From Puccinellia tenuiflora (taxonomy: Eukaryota; Streptophyta; Magnoliopsida; Poales; Poaceae), in contig QRDG01002512.1 of the NCBI GenBank assembly GCA_012064385.1, positions 278,484 through 342,483 on the forward strand: a stretch of DNA of 64,000 nucleotides. The letters are read 5' to 3'. Shown here one piece after another: positions 1 through 11,484 of this stretch. Every line of letters begins with the position of its first letter. Position 1 is the stretch's first letter. The notes beneath the pieces are model-generated. The model saw nothing but the letters and a program-made list of their open reading frames with translations, was not told where the DNA came from and searched no databases. Position numbers and translations under genes: made by a program.

Positions 1-361
1 GGGCCGGACAATGCCGGTGGCCGCGCCGCCTCTCCCCGCCGCGCTCCCCTCCCAGCCCCACCGAATCGGAGCGCAGTACTAGAAGTCCACCACCGCCACC
101 GCCACCACGCGCCCACCCACTTGCCGAATTTCCTAATCCGATTCGAATCGCGCGGCGCTCGTGCTCGTGCTCGCCCCCCGCCCCCGCCGCGCGCGCGCGC
201 AGGTCCAACTCCAACCGAACCCAGGTGCCAAACCCTAGCCCACACCAGATCCGGAGATCCCGCGGGGCCCCGGAGCCGGATCGGACACCCACCAGTCCAC
301 CACCACCTCCGCGGCCGCAATGGCGGGCGCGCTGCTCTGATCCGGCTTCAGCGCTGCGCCG
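1..361 (+). other. 5' leader region of the NDR kinase gene
   Basis: GC-rich, CCACC- and CCGCC-rich sequence upstream of the first in-frame ATG of the kinase gene. It looks like a grass 5' UTR. Short ORFs here (for example from 121 and 225) are GC-rich shadows. The promoter is probably left of the window, since I see no convincing TATA box here. Confidence 0.55.
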
Positions 362-3300
362 ATGGACTCCGCCCGGGGCTGGCTCCAGAAGCTGCAGCGG
401 GACAAGGACAAGGGCAGGCCGGGATCGTCGCCCCTTGGCTCCGGGATGGCGGGGGAGGAGGGGGAAGAGGAGCCTGTGTCGGCCGCCTCCAAGCAGAAGG
501 CCGAGTTGGCCAAGCAGTTCATCGAGAACCATTACAAGGAGCAGACGAGGTCCATCCAGGAGCGCAAGGAGAGGTCAGTCGCTCGCTTGCCTCACTCAGA
601 TCACGTGGCCCGGTTGATCGCTTGTCGAAGCGGGCTAGGATTTCGCAGTAGTGATGCAAATTGGCATTGTGTGTGACTTGGGTTGGATCCGTGGGTGTCC
701 GGAATCGGTGTCCTGTTTGGTCGATTTGGCTTGCCCTCCATTTGCTCGTCGTGATCCATGTCCCAGTCCGTTCTAAGCAGGCCCCATCCTGGTGGATTTG
801 CGCCGGCTTCGCTGCTCGCAGAGTAGTAGGCTAGTGGTTACTAGTTAGTGTTGACTATTGAAGGTGGTACTGTCGTTGTCGTACTAGTGTATGCACCTGG
901 TGCTGAGGATGCAGACGTCTAATTTTGGATCTGTTGCATGGCATGAGAAAGCCGCCGTCTAATTTTGGACGCAGAGGTGAATTCTCGCAATTTTATGGCT
1001 GTGAATGTAGTTATGATGTCAGTGTTACCACCTTAGTGTGTGTGCTTTCCTAACGGTAACATAATAGTGCTAGGATTGTGGAGGGAAAATGATTATAATT
1101 TTGGGATAACCAAAGATAACGTTGTAGCACGCAGAAGTTGGTGTGCATGGCTGTAGTGCGGTGGAGGCAAAATAGGGTCGAAGGAGGTAAGGTGATGCGT
1201 CACTCGGATGGACCGAAATAGTTTGGAAGCTGATAAATGGTGTATCACCTCCTGTTCTGGACCAAGATCCAATGCCGATTTACCTAATTGTTGCTGGTAC
1301 AACAAAGTTTACATATGTGTTCTATAATAACGAGGTTACCGTAAGTGATAAGTGCTGGTAAATTATTGTAGTAGAAATGGCGGAGCCTCACATTTGCTAG
1401 ACCTATTAATGTCCAACAAACATTCATTATAAACATTGCTGTATATACCTTAAAATTGTTCTTTCACGCAATGCCTATACGAGCTATTGTACATTATGAA
1501 AGCAATGACATTACGATGCTGCCAATTTTGGCAACTGTTCTCTAAGTTGGTAAAGGAAGGTGTTATGGAAGGAAAGATGTCTAGCATAAACCATATACAG
1601 GCTGTTCACAGAGATCTTATTGCCACAGTTTGTGCTTGCCTGCATTTATCTTCTTGTGACCTGCTGTAGGTCCTTCGAAACTGCTTTATGTTGGTCTTGG
1701 CAAAGCATAGTTTGCATGTCATTGAGTGCCTGTTCTTGTTTGGTGCTATCCATTATTGCATCTTAATATATATGGTTATATTATAGGCGTTGGACGCTTG
1801 AGAGGAAGCTTGCTGATGCTGATGTATCTGAAGAGGAGCAAAATAGTATCCTAAAGGATTTAGAAAAAAAGGAGACAGAATACATGCGCCTAAGGAGGCA
1901 CAAAATGGGCGTTGATGATTTTGAATTGCTGACCATTATTGGGAGAGGTGCTTTTGGAGAGGTAATAACCCCCACTGGATGCATGTAGCTGAGTGTTGCG
2001 TAAATGTATCAGGCTATCAGCCTATTGTGAACACATCCTTGTGGTTGTGGTACATACAGAACAGTTTTCTGTTTCTGGGGGAAATCTTTGTTTATCGTAC
2101 TTTGCTACTGCTTACCTCCAATTTATACTGATATTCTGCAGGTGAGACTTTGTAGAGAAAAATCTACATCTAATGTATATGCAATGAAAAAGCTCAAGAA
2201 GTCTGAAATGTTACGAAGAGGCCAGGTACATCATGCTTGCTTAACAGTAATAAATCAGGTTGTGTAGCACAATGATTCGATTTTCTAATGTGTTTTTTCT
2301 AGGTTGAGCATGTGAGAGCTGAAAGGAACCTCCTTGCAGAGGTTGACAGTGCTTATATAGTTAAGCTTTATTGCTCATTCCAAGATGACGAGTTTCTGTA
2401 CCTCGTTATGGAGTACCTTCCTGGTGGTGACATGATGACTCTACTTATGCGCAAGGATACACTGTCAGAGGATGAATCTTCATTTTATGTTGCAGAGACA
2501 ATACTGGCAATTGAATCCATTCACAAGCATAATTATATTCATAGGTAATTGTTAAATACCACAATCTGTTTAGTAACTGCAACTTGCAGCTCACTCTTTG
2601 TTACATCTTTTCAGGGATATCAAGCCTGACAATTTATTGTTAGATCGAACTGGCCATCTGAAGCTTTCAGATTTTGGCCTATGCAAGCCTCTAGATAGTA
2701 GCAGCTTTCCAAATTTTACCGAATTTGACAATGCAGCGGGAAGTAACACCAATCCATCGGCAGATGGTGATAAGCCACTGAGTAACCCTGCTGTTCCCAG
2801 GCGAACACAGCAGGAGCAACTATTGCATTGGCAGAAGAATCGCCGCATGTTGGTAAGTTATATACTCGCTTAACAGTAGAAACAATCCACTTATATCATT
2901 CGCTGTGGACACTATAATTCAAACAATGACTTTAGTTCACTGTCTAGCCTAATTCTTATGCATTCCCTAGTAGGAGAGTTCTAGGCCCAACACTTTGTAC
3001 CAGAACATTTCTTGCAGAAAATAGTCATAAAGAGGCATACATAGACCCAACCATGGTTTTTAAGGCGTCGCCTAGGCGTCGAAGCGCCCCCCTCCGCCTT
3101 AGAAAAATGGCCGCTTTAGGCGCCTAGGCACCTAAAGCGTCCGCCTAGGCGTCAAAGCGCCCCGCCTCCGCCTTAGGATGCCTTAACGCCTTGAAAACCA
3201 TGGACCCAACACTTTGTATCCCTTTCGGTTTGCTGTAAGAAGTCAAGAACAAGCAGGTGTTTTCAATAAAAACATTATTGCATGAGTGATGGAAAATTAT

Positions 3301-5394
3301 TCAAGGTTGTAGTGCTTTTTCATTGAATAACTTGTGACAGTACATGGAAAAAATAACACTCCCTCCGTCCGGAAATAAGTGCCGCTAAAACGGATGTATC
3401 TAGCACTGAAATACGTCTAGATACATCCGTTTTAGTGACACTTACTTCTGGACGGAGGGAATACCTCTTAACATGGAAATGAATTTCTGCCTAACATGGA
3501 AATAAATTTTGACAGTGCATTAGCATACGAAATCCAACTAAACGATAGAATCTTGAAATAAAGTTTCTAAGCAGATAACAAAGCATTCATTTATTTGACT
3601 CCCAAGAGCAGCTGTGTGTACTCTGGGTCTGTAATTTTTTTTACATGATATCATTGCTCTGCATTCATTTATATGTGCTGCTCAATGGAATTTCAGGCTT
3701 ATTCAACTGTCGGTACACCTGATTACATTGCTCCGGAGGTCCTACTGAAGAAAGGATACGGAATGGAATGTGACTGGTTAGTTCTATTCTTCTTAACTTG
3801 TGCGATGCATGTCTAGATAATGATGTTCTTTTTCACATATTTCCATTTGGTAGGTGGTCACTTGGGGCCATTATGTATGAGATGCTTGTGGGCTATCCAC
3901 CATTTTATTCCGAAGATCCAATGTCAACATGTAGGAAGGTAAATTTGAATTGTGTTCTTACATCTAGTATGCTAGTTTTACCTATAGCTAATCCATGTTC
4001 TTGCCGAAGAATTTTGTACGTGAATTATTGTTACCACTAAGTGGACGCAATTGTGCAGATAGTAAATTGGAGAAGTCATCTTAAATTTCCCGAAGAGGCC
4101 AAACTTTCACCAGAAGCTAAAGATCTAATTAACAAACTATTATGTAATGTGGATCAGAGACTTGGGATGAAAGGAGCACATGAGATAAAGGTGAAAAAAC
4201 GTTCAGATTATTTGTTCTGATATTAAGTTTTGAGTTGTGAATTTTTGGTCATTCATGATGTCTTCATACAGGCTCATCCATGGTTTAGAAGCGTTGAATG
4301 GGAAAAGCTATATCAGATGGAAGCGGCTTTCATACCTGAAGTTACTGATGAGTTGGACACGCAAAACTTTGAGGATTTTGAGGAGGTGAGCTGTTATCCT
4401 CAGGCTACATAGGCTAGTTTCCCTAATACACGATACGTGTACGGAGATACCTATAAACCATTTCCCATAAATAAACTAAAAAAAAAAGAATATTAGGGCA
4501 AGAAACTGAGATACACTTATCTGAATAGTAGACGCCACAAATCAGAGCTTCTATTTGTGAGTTGCAACTCGCCACTGAGCTGGTCAAAGGACACACTGGC
4601 TAGTGCAAGATATCTTAGTTTTGGCAATCTATCTTATTCAATTAGTACTGACAGTTATGCATTTGGTGTTATTCCAGACCGCGCCTACCATGCAAACTTC
4701 ATCAAAGGCAGGTCCTTGGAGAAAGGTACTTATTACAGAGATCAATAGAATACATATCCTTTTGGTGTTTTGCATTGTCAAAAGATCTTGCATTTTTAGT
4801 GCATGTTCTTAGTGAAAGTGTTACTGCACTCACAATTATATTTTGATCCCTGGTAATTCATTGTTTAGCAATCATTTCACTACCTGGACTAGGTCCTGAG
4901 CCCCATGGTCTTATATGCAGATGCTTTCCTCCAAGGACATGAATTTTGTCGGTTATACTTACAAGAACTTTGAAATAGTGAACGATCCTGAACTTCCTGG
5001 AATAGGTTGGATATCTTTCCTTGCCTGCTCACTTATTCTCATCGCGTCCTTCGCAGAATGTGGTTTGGGCATAACTTCACAGTGCATTAATCATGATTTC
5101 CATTTTATGGCTCTGCAGCTGAATTAAAGAAAAAGAACAACAAGCCAAAACGACCAACCATCAAATCATTATTTGGTATTTTTTTTGAGCCCTTGTTCTC
5201 TGGAGATATTGGGGGTGACACTGTCATAATATTTATGCTTCATTCGTTGACATATATGTACAGAGTATCCTGAAACTGACGACCAGCCTGAAGGTAGTCT
5301 CCCAGGCCAATTGTCGCCACAACTAGAGCTGTCGGAGAGCCCCTCACCTCATTCCAGTATCTCCTCTGAAGATTCCCAAGCGCAACATAGATAG
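362..5394 (+). CDS. NDR/LATS-family AGC serine/threonine kinase (tricornered/STK38-like)
   Basis: Complete gene in 13 exons with GT-AG borders: 362-573, 1787-1961, 2142-2225, 2303-2544, 2615-2852, 3697-3776, 3854-3938, 4059-4190, 4272-4385, 4678-4725, 4921-5005, 5119-5175, 5264-5394. They sum to 1683 nt, 560 residues, with no frame break. The N-terminal helix region (residues 40-120, AKQFIENHYKEQ, RRWTLERKLADA) is the MOB-binding and coiled segment typical of NDR kinases. The kinase domain shows the glycine loop GRGAFGE (123-129), ATP lysine in YAMKK (145), HRDIKPDN (Asp239) and DFG (257-259). An NDR-type insert follows DFG before STVGTPDYIAPE. The hydrophobic motif FVGYTYKNFEI lies in exon 11. 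Known NDR kinases act with MOB proteins downstream of germinal-centre (Ste20-like) kinases in cell polarity and morphogenesis. The role here is inferred from family. Intron 5 carries two small transposable elements. Confidence 0.95.
3051..3203. mobile_element. 153-bp foldback (MITE-like) element in kinase intron 5
   Basis: The ends are inverted repeats (CCATGGTTTTTAAGGCG against CCATGGTTTTCAAGGCG), and the interior is made of GCCTAGGCG and CGCCTTAGG palindromic pieces. The direct repeat ACCCAA (3045-3050 and 3204-3209) flanks it and would be the target duplication. The superfamily is uncertain. Confidence 0.65.
3359..3460. mobile_element. Stowaway-type MITE in kinase intron 5
   Basis: An almost complete palindrome of about 100 bp, with ends CTCCCTCCGTCCGGAAATAA and the matching TTCTGGACGGAGGGA. 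CTCCCTCC termini are the signature of grass Stowaway (Tc1/mariner-related) elements. The right flank begins with ATA; a TA duplication is not clean on the left. Confidence 0.85.
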
Positions 5395-6526
5395 CAGGCG
5401 TGTATTTCTCTGGTACCTGTCTGCTGTAAATGAAAGCAGGAAAGCAACAACAGGATTTGGGTCCTTCACACACAGATAGGATAGATCTTTTGAGTATCTA
5501 AAAGTCCACAGAATTTGCTTTCAAACAGCCATTTGAGGCGCTCTAATAGCTATTTTGTATGTTGGAGCACGTATCGTGTACATTGCTCCTCTTCTTTAAC
5601 ATTTGTTTCCCGGCGAATCCACAATCCTGAGTCGGTTGTTTGCCATTCAGAGTGGTAGATCCTGTGCAGGGCTTAGATTCGTTGGTAGCTGGAACATGTC
5701 ATGGTATGCTGCCAGGTTTTTTTCGCGCAGAAATCTGCATTTTCCACATACTTGTCGTGAGATTTGCGGCAACACAAAGAAGTCCCGAGGAACAAGAAAG
5801 TTGTACTGTCAAAGATACTCTCTGTAAAAGAATGCTTGCTTTGTCTCATATATAGCTAAATTGTTCGTTGGTCTGTTTTTCTGTAGTACTGTTTTCATGT
5901 CAATTTACTCGTAGCTCATGTCTATGATCCCGGTTTGGATTGAACACGCGAATCCTGAATTTTTGTTTCTCCTTTTGTCCATGACGAAGGTGCTCTGTTG
6001 CCATTTTTGCCAATTCATTTCCGAGATAACAAGTGCTGCATTTCTCGCAGTTTTGCATTTCCAGTCACAATGCAACACATGGATCAGTCGAGGTACTGAC
6101 TCTTAGTCACCATCGAAATAGCCAATCCCCTTTCAAAACCAAACTAACTGTTCCACGCATATGGGTCAACGTACAATCATATAAAGTAAATTTACATGAT
6201 TGTCTTGTTATAAGGTCTGTACTGCAATTTTTTGTTGGATCAGTTTTGATTCTGCCGATGGGATCGGTGACAGGTCTTCGGTCGATGGTGTGGAGATGAT
6301 GATGATGTGGAGATGACGTGTGCAAAGTATGAGAATTACTCCTTTAGGGAAAATCAGGGTAGAGCCAAAACAAAGAATTGACAGCTATATAGAATGATAT
6401 GATTTTATTAATTTCCATCAATGGCCAGCCATTCAACAGATCATACAAGCAAACCGTTACCACACACACATGCATGCAAACATTTTCTACCCAGTCGCCA
6501 CGCACGCATCCATGGCTAATTATTAA
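5395..6526 (+). other. 3' UTR of the kinase gene and intergenic spacer
   Basis: Non-coding sequence after the kinase stop codon. The first few hundred bases are probably 3' UTR. The rest up to the convergent methyltransferase gene holds no gene, repeat or RNA that I recognise. Both neighbouring genes end here, so both 3' UTRs lie in this spacer. Confidence 0.5.
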
Positions 6527-7739
6527 TCAAGGGTAGAGCTCAATGAGGGCCATGCTCCCCAGAACAGGCCTCGTCTTCCAGCGGCTGAACCCGGCGTCCA
6601 CGAATATCTTGCGCCACTCACCCTCCTCACGCTCCTTGCCCGCCGTCATCACCATCATCAGCAGGTCGAACACCACCTGCCCCTCGTAGTACGCCGACGC
6701 CGGAGACCCGACCACCATGTCCACGATGATCACCTTCCCCCCGGACTCCGGGATCGCCTTCTTGCACTGCTTCAGGATCTTGACGCACTCCTCGTCGTCC
6801 CAGTCGTGCATCACGTACTGCCATCCACCAATGGCCATTATTCAACATGCTAAGTTTGACAGATCATAATGAATTTTAACCAAGGAGAAACTTAATTATT
6901 ACCTTGAGGAAGACGGCGTCGGCCTTGGGGATGGAGCGCATCATGTCGCCCGCGACGTACTCCACCACGCCGCCGTCGGCCTTCGGGACAGTATCGATCA
7001 CGCTGGGGAGGTCCAGCACCGAGCACCTGATGTGTGGGAAGGCCGCCGCGATGGCCCGCGCCGCCGTGCCCGTCCCGCCGGCGACGTCCACCAGCGAGCC
7101 CACCCCGTCGAACGCGTCGCCGCACTTGCTCACCACGAAGTCCATCGCGAACCGGGTGTCGGCCGCCATCCCCGCGTTGAACACCCGGTTGATCTTCGGG
7201 TCGCGGCCGAACACCGTCCACGGGTCCGCGCCGTGCGCCGCCCTGAACGGCATCTCGGCCGCGGCGTCGTCGCTCAGGAACCACTCCGGGAGGTGCAGCG
7301 CCGCCGTCACGTGGTACCTGTTGGTCTGGGACATCACGAACGGCGAGAGGTCCGCGCGTGTGGCGCCGCCGTCGTCGGCCACGAGGAGGCGGGACAGCGG
7401 CGTGAGGCGGTAGGAGGCGGCTGCGGCGGACTCATCACCTGTTGTTGTTGCCGGGACGACATCGGCTGCGAAGACACCTGTGGCGGCGAGGTACCTCATG
7501 AGGCGGGGCAGGTAGGGCTTCTTGCTCTCGGGTATTGGCAGGGCGGCGAGCAGGTCCGGCAGCGAGGCGGCGCCGCCGCAGCGGTGGATGGCGTTGGGGA
7601 TCCCGATCTTGATGGCGCACTCCAGCGCCATGGATTTGAGGTAGCCGAAGGTGAGGTTCCAAAGCTCGGCGTGCGCCTGCAGAACCTCCTCGCTGTAAGA
7701 GGTTGCCATTGGCACGGCGAGCTCGTGATTTTCGGTCAT
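6527..7739 (-). CDS. Plant S-adenosylmethionine-dependent O-methyltransferase (ZRP4/COMT-like)
   Basis: Two exons on the minus strand: 7739-6903 and 6817-6527, with an 85-bp GT-AG intron, giving about 375 residues. The N-terminal dimerisation domain is clear (ELWNLTFGYLKSMALECAIK, then LPDLLAALP). The Rossmann domain has SAM motif I VDVAGGTGTAAR and the DLPSVI segment. Exon 2 opens with YVMHDWDDEE, whose His is the catalytic base in this family, and ends in MALIELYP. This family methylates hydroxyl groups of phenolics, flavonoids or alkylresorcinols; the substrate cannot be read from sequence. I chose the ATG at 7739 (MTENHEL) over the in-frame ATG at 7769, because the TATA box at 7800-7805 puts transcription start near 7770, leaving no leader for the longer form. 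The ATG at 7679-7709 is a further alternative. Confidence 0.92.
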
Positions 7740-7799
7740 GATGATTGCGCTAGCTAGCTGCCGGCGCAAGTGCTCGGCTCAAGGGCGGCGAGGCCAACA

Positions 7800-7805
7800 T
7801 TTATA
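7800..7805 (-). promoter_or_regulatory. TATA box of the O-methyltransferase gene
   Basis: On the minus strand the sequence reads ACTATAAATG about 60 bp before the chosen ATG. The distance suits a plant core promoter with a roughly 30-nt leader. Confidence 0.6.
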
Positions 7806-7898
7806 GTCTCGGAGAACCTCGGAGTTCACGAGCGGGCTCTACTACCTGGTGTGCCAAGCTGGATGAATAACAACATTTACCAGGCTGGAACAGGCCTG

Positions 7899-8324
7899 TC
7901 TGTTTTATGACACCGTTTTATTTCCTAGATATGGACAATATTTATCAAGCTGAAACGTGTTGTGGCTCCTCTGTTTTATGGCACTGTTTTATTTTCTAGA
8001 TATGGACAATATTTATCAAGCTTAAATGTGCAGTGGCTCGTTTGTTTTATGGCACTGTTTTATTTTCTAGATATGGACAATATTTATCAAGCTTAAATGT
8101 GCAGTGGCTCGTTTGTTTTATGGCACTGTTTTATTTTCTAGATATGAACAATATCTATCAAGCTTAAATGTGCAGTGGCTCGTTTATTTTATGACACTGT
8201 TTTATTTCCTAGATATGGACAATATTTATCAAGCTTAAACGTGCAGTGGCTCGTCTGTTTTGTGGCACTGTTTTTATTTTTAAGATATGGACAATATATA
8301 TTTGTCAACCTGGAGTAATGCAGA
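7899..8324. repeat. 71-bp tandem repeat, six copies, upstream of the O-methyltransferase
   Basis: Units begin TCTGTTTTATGGCACTG and run through CTAGATATGGACAATATTTA. Starts at 7899, 7970, 8041, 8112, 8183 and 8254 give an exact 71-bp period. Diverged partial units recur at about 8335, 8400, 8575-8635 and 8825-8890, so the array was once longer or has been broken. It starts about 95 bp upstream of the TATA box. Confidence 0.9.
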
Positions 8325-9061
8325 CACGCAGTGGGTCATTTCTATGACACTGGATTATTTTCTGAATGAGAACATCATTTGCCAAGCCGGAGCATCCACC
8401 AGTGGGTCGTCTGTTCTATGGCACACTGCTTTATTTGCTAGCAGCGTGTTTGGCAACTTTGGGGAATGGGAGTAGGAGTTTCGAGCGGGGAGTTAGTTGG
8501 GGGATTAGATTGGGAATATCATTATTAGTCCTAATCCCACGTTTGGCGTGTCGTGGGATTAGATTGGGAAGATCATCTGTTTTATGGCACTGTTTTATTT
8601 CGTAGATATGGACAATATATTTGCCAACCTCAAGCCAGTGACGGATCCACAGCTTGCTTAGGGGTGCACAGAACACCGGGCAGAAAAACATTTCATTGTA
8701 GAAAAACATTGTTTCACCACATATGTACCCTCTAAAAATATTTTTTATCCGTTACGGGTTGCGGCACCCTGGTTCGAAATGCTATATATAGCTCCGCCCA
8801 TGCCTAAAGTAATGCAGTGGGTTCCGTTTTATGACACTAGTCTATTTTCTGAATAAACATCATTTGACAAGCTGGAGCATCCAATGGTCGACAATTAATG
8901 TGTTTAGAGGTGTACCAAAACAGACCCCAATAATTAAATTGACGGTACATATATAGATCTCAACATCAAGCATGGATATGAAATAATGGCATTCCTTTGT
9001 TTATCGAGTAACCGTATACAAGGCATCTAAATGGATATAAAGAACGGATTTGCTAATACTC
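8325..9061. other. Spacer with degenerate 71-bp units and carbonic anhydrase 3' flank
   Basis: It holds scattered degenerate pieces of the 71-bp repeat. A short block near 8460-8570 has internal inverted similarity (GGGATTAGATTGGGAA twice and CTAATCCCA). From about 8890 onward the sequence matches, in reverse complement, the region 3' of the intact carbonic anhydrase near 58200-58310. No gene is seen. Confidence 0.5.
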
Positions 9062-9439
9062 AGGCACCTGATTTTTTCTTATGTCTCAGTCACCCACAAA
9101 AATATGCATGAGTTGCACTTTTCTGGGAGAAATGTGCAATTGCACTTTTCTGCCAGAAAAGTGCAATTCGTTCTAGTTGCACTTTTTTTTAACTGCAGTT
9201 GCACTTTTTCTGAGGTGATTTAGACTTAAGAAATTCTTAGGCGGCTGATTTTTTCTTATGTCTTAGTCATCCACAAAAATGTGCATGAGTTGCACGTTTC
9301 TGGGAGAAATGTGCAATTGCACATTTCTGCCAAAAAAGTGCAACTCGTTCGAGTTTCACTTTTTTTTGAACTGCAGTTGCACTTTTCTAGGTGATTGAGA
9401 CTTAAGAAATTCTCAGTCAACTGAGACATAGGCAAACCC
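9062..9439. repeat. Two tandem copies of a roughly 180-bp MITE-like unit in the carbonic anhydrase 3' flank
   Basis: Each unit carries CCTGATTTTTTCTTATGTCT, then inverted GTTGCACTTTTCTGG and CCAGAAAAGTGCAA arms, and ends GACTTAAGAAATTCT. The second unit follows the first directly (about 9062-9243 and 9244-9439). The paralogue at 58 kb lacks it, so it was inserted after the gene duplication. Confidence 0.7.
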
Positions 9440-9529
9440 TATAAAGAATTACAAAAATTGGTAGAACCATGTACAACATGCAATCTTATGGCTGAAGTAC
9501 AAAACTAATCAGAGAATCGACCCTAATAA

Positions 9530-11125
9530 TCAAAGTTTGATCTGTTGGGAAGGCCGGAACATGCTGACATCTCTACTGTTCACCTCCTGGCGGGGCCTCG
9601 CGTTCTTCTCCATTTCCTGCACGGTGGTAGCAGATTAGTCCAATTTGTTCCTTTCTTTTTGCTGACTCAAATGTTGGTGCACGGTTGAGATTAAGGCAGT
9701 TGTTTCATGTCGCATTGAAATTTTAGTCAATTTTTTTTCTTCCAAACTCCTTCTAGATGTCTGTGGTTAAGTGTACGACGCCACACATAGTCCAAACTCT
9801 AAAGACTTAAAGTGGCGGCAGGCGGCGAGCCGAGCACACCAGGAAACTCGGTTGGTCGAGTTCACATAATACTCGCTAGCTTTCATGCAAATGGGTCAAG
9901 AAACGGGTAGGAAAACTTACATCGTGGACGGCCTCCCGAAGAAGCTCCAGCTGGTGCTTCGACACGGTGCGAACCTGCCAGGTTAGTATTTTTTTAGAAA
10001 CAATTCCCTACATGCTTCACCAACCATAGAAAAATAACAGGACTTTCGGACCAAATCCTAATTTCTAGAAAGTCTTGCTCACCCAAAGTGAATAAAAGAC
10101 GAAATCGGGCAGATTCTTTCCAAATAAGAAAAGCGAAAAGAATCTGTACGGATATATAACGTGCCAGCCGCCAAGTTCCAGAAATGTATTATTTTTTTCT
10201 AGTAGTTGCTAGCTCATGAATCATGAATTCATGCTGCGAGTGGTGAACGTGAATGTAACCTACCCTCTTGACGATGGTCCAGATGACCCCTTCCGCGCAT
10301 GGCGGCGTGGTGAGGGAGCCCATGTATCGGTAGTAGACGCTGGCCCTGCCCCTGGCGCCCCTGGGGTCGATCACCCCGACCTTCTCCTCCCTGTCCTTCT
10401 TCTCCGCGATCATCTCCAGGTAAGGCTCCAGCTTGTGCAGGAACGCGTCGTGGGCGCCGATCTGGTAGAAGACGCCGATGACGGCGGCCTTTCCCTGGGC
10501 GCTCTGGTGCACCATGTGCAGCTCCAGGTCGTACCTGCGGCCGTTGACGCTGTGCTCGGTGGGCGAGTGCCAGTGCAGCTGCCGGAGGTGGTAGACGGTG
10601 CCGTTGATGGACACGCTCCGGCGTCGCCGTCGAACGTCAACTGCAAGCAAGCAAGCATCAAAGGAGCAAGCATCAGTTGATGCTTCGATCGCCATCAAAG
10701 GATCGCTAACTAAATGGCAGCCTTGCTACCATGATGTCGTGGCCGCGGTTGACGATGGTGGCGTTGGCGGGGCGGTAGGAGTGGTTGAGGTAGCCGAGGT
10801 GGCGGACGAGGGAGACGCGGGAGCTGGAGAGGTCGATGGGCGACTGCATCTCCCCCTTGCCGCACGCCGACCACTCCTCCTTGATCTCGCCCCAGTGCGC
10901 CGGCCCGTTCTCCGCGTCCAGCGAGTAGCTGAACTCCTCCTCATGATCTGCAGCAATTCGTTTGATTAGGACACGCCAGGACATGGAAGGAAATCGGAGC
11001 GGTGTTGGATGGTGGTGGAGCTCACCGGTTTCCTCTTGGGCTCTGGCCGCCGGGACGCTCGAGAGAAGGGCGGCGGCGGAGAAGAGGAGGAGCACCGCCG
11101 AGACGGCGAGACCTGGACGACGCAT
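9530..11125 (-). pseudogene. Alpha-carbonic anhydrase, copy 1, with a one-base frameshift
   Basis: Five exons on the minus strand: 11125-11026, 10947-10730, 10640-10264, 9974-9921, 9616-9530. It begins with a secretory signal peptide (MRRPGLAVSAVLLLF, cleavage near AARA-QEE). Exon 2 holds GPAHWGEIKEEWSACGKGEM and SPIDL. Exon 3 has the zinc-site regions LHWHSPTEH and ELHMVH and the active-site segment SLTTPPC. Near 10622 the exon reads GCCGGAGCG where copy 2 has GCCGGGAGT: one base is missing, so the zinc-binding region falls out of frame and a stop follows near 10410. Exon 3 is a single exon here, whereas copy 2 has an intron at the same point. Splice sites, promoter and last exon are otherwise conserved, so the break is recent, or a sequencing or assembly error. 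Alpha-class enzymes interconvert CO2 and bicarbonate, usually outside the cytosol. Confidence 0.85.
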
Positions 11126-11228
11126 GCTGTGCTGTGGTGCCGCGTGCCTGTCGGCTCGTCTGCTGGTCGTCGACTCGTCGCCGTACGTCGAGTTTATTGC
11201 CGGGGACAAGCTGCTGGCGGTGGGGCGG

Positions 11229-11236
11229 TATTTATA
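11229..11236 (-). promoter_or_regulatory. TATA box of carbonic anhydrase copy 1
   Basis: The minus strand reads CTCTATAAATACC about 105 bp before the ATG. The same CTATAAATACC, preceded by CATCTCGTTCTCT, lies upstream of copy 2, so the core promoter was duplicated with the gene. Confidence 0.7.
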
Positions 11237-11484
11237 GAGGCCGGGAGAGAACGAGATGGGGCAGGTATGTATGATCGCGTTAGCTAGCTAGGCTGGAACG
11301 GTTCAAGCCACTGACGTACACAGTACAAGCAAAAGTAAAGTTGGAGTTTGGTGGCATGCCATTTCCTTCTCATTTGTTTGAAAATAGGCCAGCTTGCCAA
11401 CATGGAACCAATGGGTGCAGCTGACACCAGTAACACACACGTATAGGTTATTTTTTATTCAACACCAGTAAGCAAAGGTACAAT
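11237..11484. other. Upstream flank of carbonic anhydrase copy 1 up to the CACTA left end
   Basis: The part nearest the gene matches the upstream region of copy 2 (around 55520-55590) in reverse complement. The remainder to the AAT target site at 11482-11484 holds nothing recognised. Confidence 0.5.

Noticed and set aside
7032..7757. 241-codon plus-strand ORF opposite the O-methyltransferase
   Set aside because: It is an antisense shadow of the GC-rich methyltransferase exon and has no recognisable domain.
8460..8575. Possible Harbinger-type MITE (GTTTGGCAACTTTGGGGAAT start)
   Set aside because: The inverted parts are short and no target duplication or opposite terminus could be fixed, so I did not list it as an element.
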